A stretch of DNA of 64,000 nucleotides, from contig JBPOGA010000001.1 in NCBI GenBank assembly GCA_051252415.1, forward strand, positions 1 through 64,000. Reading direction: 5' to 3'. Position 1 is the stretch's first letter; the number at the start of each line of letters is the position of its first letter. Below the pieces are notes generated by a model. The model was given only the letters and a program-made list of their open reading frames with translations. It made no database searches and was not told where the DNA came from. The DNA comes from JBPOFY01 sp051252415 (lineage in GTDB: Bacteria; Verrucomicrobiota; Verrucomicrobiia; Opitutales; Coraliomargaritaceae). Shown one piece after another: positions 60,015 to 64,000 of this stretch. Made by a program: the position numbers and the translations under genes.

Positions 60015-60746
60015 CTAATTATTATCGATTTCAAATACATATCTTTTGCCATAAACTTCAACGTTCGGAGGCGATCCATATTGTTCAAAAAAGTCATACC
60101 CTTCTTTGAGGTTATTCCAAAAGTTTATCCATTCACTAGAATGATGCTGCTTCATTTTTTCAGGAGTCATGCGAAATGGGAAAATGTGAACACGAAAGAA
60201 TTTCTGCCCTGATAGCAGAGAACTATGGGCTAGCGTGTAAATTTCTTCTATTCTGGGGTCCGTCATTGCAAAGCACCCAATTGAAACGGTGCTACCATGG
60301 ACCATTAGTGCGCTACCAGTTCTATGATGAGCTCGGTCATAGGTATTTGGGTAGCCAAGATTAAAGGAAAGGTGGTAGCTGCTATTCGGGTTCATACGCG
60401 ATGGTGTGACGTAATAAAAACCTTCCGGCGCCTGCATGTCTCCCTCTTTTAGTTTGGGACCTATATTCCCAGAGAAATAATGAATCTCATACGTCTTATA
60501 TAGTTCAAAACTCGAACCCTTCTGCACCCAGACCTCTAGTTCATTTGATTCTTTAAAAATGCGCATAAAGATAGGATTTCCTAGAGTATGACCTTCCGCA
60601 GACATAGACTCTACTAGTTGTGAGGATACACGACCTACAACCTCCTTGGATCGCTTGCTTTCTGGCAGCTTTCCACATGCGACATTTTGAATCAACAATA
60701 CGGCTGCTAAGATTTGGATTATCTTCATCGAACTAAACATCGTCAT
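60015..60746 (-). CDS. YafK/DpaA-like L,D-transpeptidase-fold protein
   Basis: 243 aa from ATG at 60746; other in-frame starts lie at 60761, 60740 and 60728. The signal segment IIQILAAVLLIQNVACG is followed by an L,D-transpeptidase-fold domain. The catalytic motif HGSTVSIGCFAMTD keeps His, Ser, Gly and Cys. This motif is closest to YafK/DpaA, which removes Lpp from peptidoglycan. The open frame extends to 60788 into the repeat at 60759-60875, so the longer start is doubtful. Confidence 0.75.
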   Translation of the reverse strand: MTMFSSMKIIQILAAVLLIQNVACGKLPESKRSKEVVGRVSSQLVESMSAEGHTLGNPIFMRIFKESNELEVWVQKGSSFELYKTYEIHYFSGNIGPKLKEGDMQAPEGFYYVTPSRMNPNSSYHLSFNLGYPNTYDRAHHRTGSALMVHGSTVSIGCFAMTDPRIEEIYTLAHSSLLSGQKFFRVHIFPFRMTPEKMKQHHSSEWINFWNNLKEGYDFFEQYGSPPNVEVYGKRYVFEIDNN

Positions 60747-60758
60747 GCTCTCATTCAA

Positions 60759-60875
60759 CATACTTTCAAACGTTTTAATAAGAGTCAAAGCATGGTTTCT
60801 AATACATACAATTCCTTTGATTGCATTATGTAGTCCAAAACAAAACGTAGCCGACGTATTTCCAGCAGAGCTGGA
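60759..60875. repeat. Island repeat, copy 1
   Basis: About 117 bp, matching 61475-61594 with substitutions and small indels. It includes GACGTATTTCCAGCAGAGCT. It flanks the gene at 61017-61433 on one side. Confidence 0.7.
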
Positions 60876-60927
60876 GACCGCTTATCTACGCTAAAAAACG
60901 CTTATAATTTGAGGGCGTTTTTTATTT

Positions 60928-60975
60928 AATACGTCGTGCGAGATAAGCGTTCAATTAGCGTGATTAAGCGGTTAA
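60928..60975 (+). repeat. Short 48-bp repeat, copy 1
   Basis: Matches 61772-61819 with one difference (G/T). It starts AATACGTCGTGC and ends TTAAGCGGTTAA. Confidence 0.75.
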
Positions 60976-61016
60976 GAAATACGTTTGATAAGCGACTCGT
61001 CAAACTAGACTGGTTC

Positions 61017-61433
61017 TCACTTCTCATCTTTAAAGCTTTCAAGGGGATCCCAGTCGAGTGCGTAACAACCAAACCATATGATCGCTGCTCTGTGTCCGTT
61101 TTTTTGTTCTTTGAGATTCTGCAACAGTGCTACACCTAGTATGAGGTGTATAAAACTGAATGTTATAAATGCTCCAACTAGAGTATCGAATGCAGAAACT
61201 CCAAAATCTCCTCTGATATCTTGAGGCAAATCTACACCGAGTAGGATGGCTATGTCTAAAAAGAAACTGAGCCAATAAATCATAGGAACCAAATAGATAA
61301 AAAGTGCGACTTCAGGAAGAGTAGGAATGCTTCTCTTTTCTTTGATTCGCTTAATCGTATCGTGTGTGGCTTTAGCACCTGTATAACCTAAGGTCAGGAT
61401 ATTCAACGCTATGGCTTTTCCTTTGATTTCCAT
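61017..61433 (-). CDS. Hypothetical membrane protein
   Basis: 138 aa with about three membrane segments (VALFIYLVPMIYWLSFFLDI, VGAFITFSFIHLILGVALL). A basic N-terminus precedes them. No family was recognised. It is flanked by duplicated intergenic sequence on both sides. Confidence 0.55.
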   Translation of the reverse strand: MEIKGKAIALNILTLGYTGAKATHDTIKRIKEKRSIPTLPEVALFIYLVPMIYWLSFFLDIAILLGVDLPQDIRGDFGVSAFDTLVGAFITFSFIHLILGVALLQNLKEQKNGHRAAIIWFGCYALDWDPLESFKDEK

Positions 61434-61474
61434 GTAGTATCTTGATATGTCATTTGCGACATTCTTCTTCGAGG

Positions 61475-61594
61475 CATACTTTCAAACGCTTTACAAGGAG
61501 TCAAAGCATGGTTTCCTAATGTCATATCATTCCTACGATTGTATTTTGAAGTCCGAAATAGAGCGTAGCCGACGTATTTCCAGCAGAGCTGGAA
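61475..61594. repeat. Island repeat, copy 2
   Basis: About 120 bp, matching 60759-60875. Together the two copies enclose the gene at 61017-61433. Confidence 0.7.
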
Positions 61595-61681
61595 ATATGC
61601 TTATGCTTGGGTTGGTTTTTGTGTATCGATGGCTAGTGCATACGCCTGTTGCTTAGAGACACACAAGTTACTCGACAAAAG

Positions 61682-61744
61682 GCGGACGTGTGAAACACGT
61701 CCCTCCAGCGAATATTATTGGAGGGACGCGTTTCACGCGTCCGC
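61682..61744. repeat. Palindromic repeat
   Basis: Arms GCGGACGTGTGAAACACGTC and GACGCGTTTCACGCGTCCGC with inner CCCTCCA/TGGAGGG. It is intergenic. Nothing else codes between 61434 and 61976. Confidence 0.75.
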
Positions 61745-61771
61745 TTTGGTTTATGACTTCAGTTTGTTTTA

Positions 61772-61819
61772 AATACGTCGTGCTAGATAAGCGTTCAATT
61801 AGCGTGATTAAGCGGTTAA
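61772..61819 (+). repeat. Short 48-bp repeat, copy 2
   Basis: Matches 60928-60975 with one difference. Confidence 0.75.
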
Positions 61820-61856
61820 AAAAACCACGTTGTATAAGTGACACCTCAAATCGTTA

Positions 61857-61935
61857 GCGTGCGAGCTTGTCGAATGGCTCGTGCCCTTAGAGATCTAGTT
61901 TCGAAAAAGGCCCGCGGCATTCGACAAGCTCACGC
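61857..61935. repeat. Palindromic repeat (GAGCTTGTCGAA type)
   Basis: Inverted arms GAGCTTGTCGAATG and CATTCGACAAGCTC, with further partial complement inside. This sequence type is widespread as an intergenic palindrome in bacteria. Confidence 0.7.
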
Positions 61936-61976
61936 TTATTGAACAAGTGCGGACGCCACTGATATGCGGATAACAC

Positions 61977-62514
61977 TTAGGGATGATCCGTCTGAGATGA
62001 TGTGGTTGCTGAATAATTTTTAATAACTGGAAAAAACTCCATCACTGCAGAACCCTCAGTAACCACCGCATAATCGAATTTCTGAGAGTAGCCAGAATGC
62101 TTACCTGAAAACATCACGAACCATAATAACAAAATCCTTAAATTTGGGCTCAACGACAGCAACAAACATTCTAGATTCTCCAGGCTTCAAGGGGAATGCA
62201 CGACTTCCTTCTAATGTCACACCCCTCATAGCATTATACTTACCGCCCTCTCTTTCTGCATAATCTCCCCAATCTTTACGCTCACCATCCTTAGCCCTGC
62301 TAAGTAGTGTCCAGCTTGGGGTTTCATCTCGTGTGCCCTCAAAATATAAAACTTCATCTCCTGAATTATAAATTCTAAATAATAGGCATGCGACTAACTC
62401 ATCAGCTAATGCCCCACTCGACATAATGCATTGCTTTTCATATGTCAGTTTCAACCCCGCGACGACTCCCAATGACGGAAACACCATTAGTATAAATAGA
62501 CATATTCTTCTCAT
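61977..62514 (-). pseudogene. Exported hypothetical protein, apparently frameshifted
   Basis: The frame from ATG at 62514 encodes a signal peptide (ICLFILMVFPSLGVVAG) and a beta-rich region ending VIMVRDVFR at a stop at 62101. Another frame continues with SGKHSGYSQKFDYAVVTEG and reads to 61977. Removing one T from the TTTT run near 62109-62112 joins them without a stop. A sequencing error, a recent mutation or a real shift could explain it. No family was recognised. Confidence 0.6.
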
Positions 62515-62545
62515 ATTTTCAGCAGGTTAAAAGTGTAGCGCAGTG

Positions 62546-62983
62546 TTAACCGTTATCAGTCCCGACTGCCTCGATCATTTCTTGATAGTCTTTTTTAGAC
62601 AGTGAATGTCCATCGACTACCGCGATGGAAGGAACCCTCCATTGCTTTTGGCAGAAGTCGCAACTGAAGATATTCCATGGCGCACATGGGTATCTTCCAA
62701 ATACCTCATGGTCCTCAACGACCTCGATCCCTTTTCCTTTTTTCATGCTTCTCTCACATTCAGGGCATGCAACAGAAGAAGACCTAAAAACGGCAATAAA
62801 TAAGAATATGAATGGCACACAAAAGAAAGGAATTGCCATCATCCATGTCGCTTCCTGCTTAAATACTTGAGCAGGAATCAGTATACAGGATATCCCAATT
62901 CCGGCTGCAATAAGGCAGTAGAACATGCTTTTCTTGTGATGCCCTTTTAGTTCCGGCGGTGCAGACTTCTTGAGAATTTTCAT
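62546..62983 (-). CDS. Membrane protein with Cys-pair motifs
   Basis: 145 aa. Two membrane segments (about 20-38 and 50-68) are followed by a soluble region with CPEC and CDFC Cys pairs, which could form a zinc ribbon. It ends with a hydrophilic helix. No family was recognised. Confidence 0.55.
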   Translation of the reverse strand: MKILKKSAPPELKGHHKKSMFYCLIAAGIGISCILIPAQVFKQEATWMMAIPFFCVPFIFLFIAVFRSSSVACPECERSMKKGKGIEVVEDHEVFGRYPCAPWNIFSCDFCQKQWRVPSIAVVDGHSLSKKDYQEMIEAVGTDNG

Positions 62984-63050
62984 TTCTTAGCAGAACAAGT
63001 TCTAATGTATTCAACAATATTCAGCTAACTCCTGTTTACCCTTACTTCTT

Positions 63051-64000
63051 TTACGCTTCAGCTAAGGCACCGATCGCGGGGTTTTTCAGAATTGCATCAA
63101 ACACGGTTGCGATGCCACCGCGCAGTGAATCCTCTCCTGACGTGCCTACAATTAAATCCAAGGGTTCGGACATGAAAGGCATGGTTTCAGTCAACATGGC
63201 TTCGCGAATCGCAGGTTCTGCAAATTGAAATAGATCTGCCATTCGACCACCGACGATGACGGTCGATGGATTAAAGGTCTGCACAAGGCGCGAAAGTCCG
63301 AGTCCTATATTACGACCCACTGTATTTAAAACTTCCAAGACGTTAGCATCTCCTGCTTTCGCTTTGGTGATGACTGCTTCCACCCAATCGACTCCCGACT
63401 CAATGTCCTTTGGTATGACGACTCCAGCTGCATCTAAATGACTTAATACTCGAGCCGCGCCAATTTCGGTGACCCAGCAACCTTCTTTACCACAGCTACA
63501 TTTGATTCCGTTTTCTGCAAAGGCGACGTGCCCGACTTGCCCCGCATAACCTTGTTTACCACGTAGCAAAACGCCGTCGACAAAGACCCCTGCCGCTAAA
63601 CCAACTCCGAGGCTCAGATACACCATGTTGCGCACACCTGGCCGCGCACCAAAATGATATGCGCCGATGGCGCCTGCATGTGCTTCATTCTCGACATAGA
63701 CGGGCACTCCAAAGCGCGCTTCCCAGTCGGCCTTCAAAGGCACTCGCTGCCAACCCGAAGTCGGACCATAAGCGAGCTTGCCGCTCTCGCGATCGACCAA
63801 TCCAGCCCATGTGACACAAACTCCGAAGACTTTAAGATTTTTAGCGCGGCTGAGTTCGAAGGCTTTCTCTACAAGTTGTGCTGCAACCGCTAAAGTGGCT
63901 GCGGGGCTATTATTGCCCTTAATAACGACTTTTTCTTGTGTGAGCACTGTCTGACCAAAATTCGTCACTAGCATTGAAACCCGATCAATATCGATATCTA
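63051..64000 (-). CDS. ROK family protein, N-terminus beyond the window
   Basis: At least 307 aa from the first Met at 63974, but the frame continues to the window end, reading DIDIDRVS before it, which fits the start of a ROK domain. The ROK zinc motif CSCGKEGCWVTE and the region GQVGHVAF are present. It could be a sugar kinase or a NagC/XylR-type repressor, which would need a helix-turn-helix outside the window. Confidence 0.85.
   Translation of the reverse strand, partial: DIDIDRVSMLVTNFGQTVLTQEKVVIKGNNSPAATLAVAAQLVEKAFELSRAKNLKVFGVCVTWAGLVDRESGKLAYGPTSGWQRVPLKADWEARFGVPVYVENEAHAGAIGAYHFGARPGVRNMVYLSLGVGLAAGVFVDGVLLRGKQGYAGQVGHVAFAENGIKCSCGKEGCWVTEIGAARVLSHLDAAGVVIPKDIESGVDWVEAVITKAKAGDANVLEVLNTVGRNIGLGLSRLVQTFNPSTVIVGGRMADLFQFAEPAIREAMLTETMPFMSEPLDLIVGTSGEDSLRGGIATVFDAILKNPAIGALAEA

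Noticed and set aside
61447..61656. Plus-strand open frame of 69 codons
   Set aside because: It lies over the duplicated repeat and has no credible start context.

Overview
The window is a chromosome segment from a PVC-group bacterium, most likely Verrucomicrobia of the Opitutae (Puniceicoccales) type. This is inferred from content: a very long GreA-type elongation factor like those of Chlamydiae and Verrucomicrobia, a 52-residue small basic protein of a kind known from the same phyla, LpxI instead of LpxH, and a Bat/MoxR operon. Only recognised motifs were used; no searches were run. There are no rRNA genes, no CRISPR array and no convincing insertion sequence or prophage.

Layout. 1-860: tRNA-Arg(UCU) embedded in partial copies of itself, then short palindromic repeats. 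0.9-7.6 kb: a sodium/proton antiporter, a small secreted protein, then the overlapping genes leuS, a FecR-like protein and lpxI. 7.7-12 kb: an orphan pseudopilin, two hypothetical membrane proteins, and a small copper/thiol-looking group (His-motif exported protein, SCO1-like, DoxX-like). 12-14.8 kb: an overlapping acylphosphatase, ABC ATPase, ABC permease and TPR operon. 15-20.6 kb: a hypothetical pair including a possible divergent ECF sigma factor, a PhoD-like protein without metal ligands, a TolB-like protein and a fatty acid desaturase. 20.6-21.5 kb: tRNA-Ser(CGA) inside tandem partial copies of itself. 21.5-38 kb: housekeeping (long GreA-like protein, rsmB, mnmA, ackA-pta, phosphopantetheinyl transferase, M23 peptidase, lgt, class I fumarase, A-type Fe-S protein). 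37.6-49.6 kb: a Ser/Thr kinase next to rpoN, class II aldolase, pntAA-pntAB-pntB, psd, two crcB genes, the small basic protein, HPr, cysH and galE. 50-58.3 kb: a MoxR-DUF58-BatA-BatB/C-BatD/E operon with two gene fusions. 58.3-63 kb: an accessory stretch of small membrane proteins, an L,D-transpeptidase-like gene, duplicated intergenic sequence and one apparently frameshifted gene. 63 kb to the end: a ROK-family gene cut by the window edge.

The genes form a largely heterotrophic core: acetate overflow (ackA-pta), fumarase and aldolase for central carbon, transhydrogenase for NADPH, assimilatory sulfate reduction (cysH), and envelope building (lpxI, lgt, psd, tolB-like, M23 and L,D-transpeptidase-like enzymes).

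The least explained signal is at the two tRNA genes. Both are flanked upstream by repeated copies of promoter region plus tRNA 5' end, and downstream by repeated copies of the tRNA 3' end. The copies are separated by spacers made of short hairpins with three-base loops, and the two loci share a roughly 45-bp spacer core in the same orientation relative to the tRNA.
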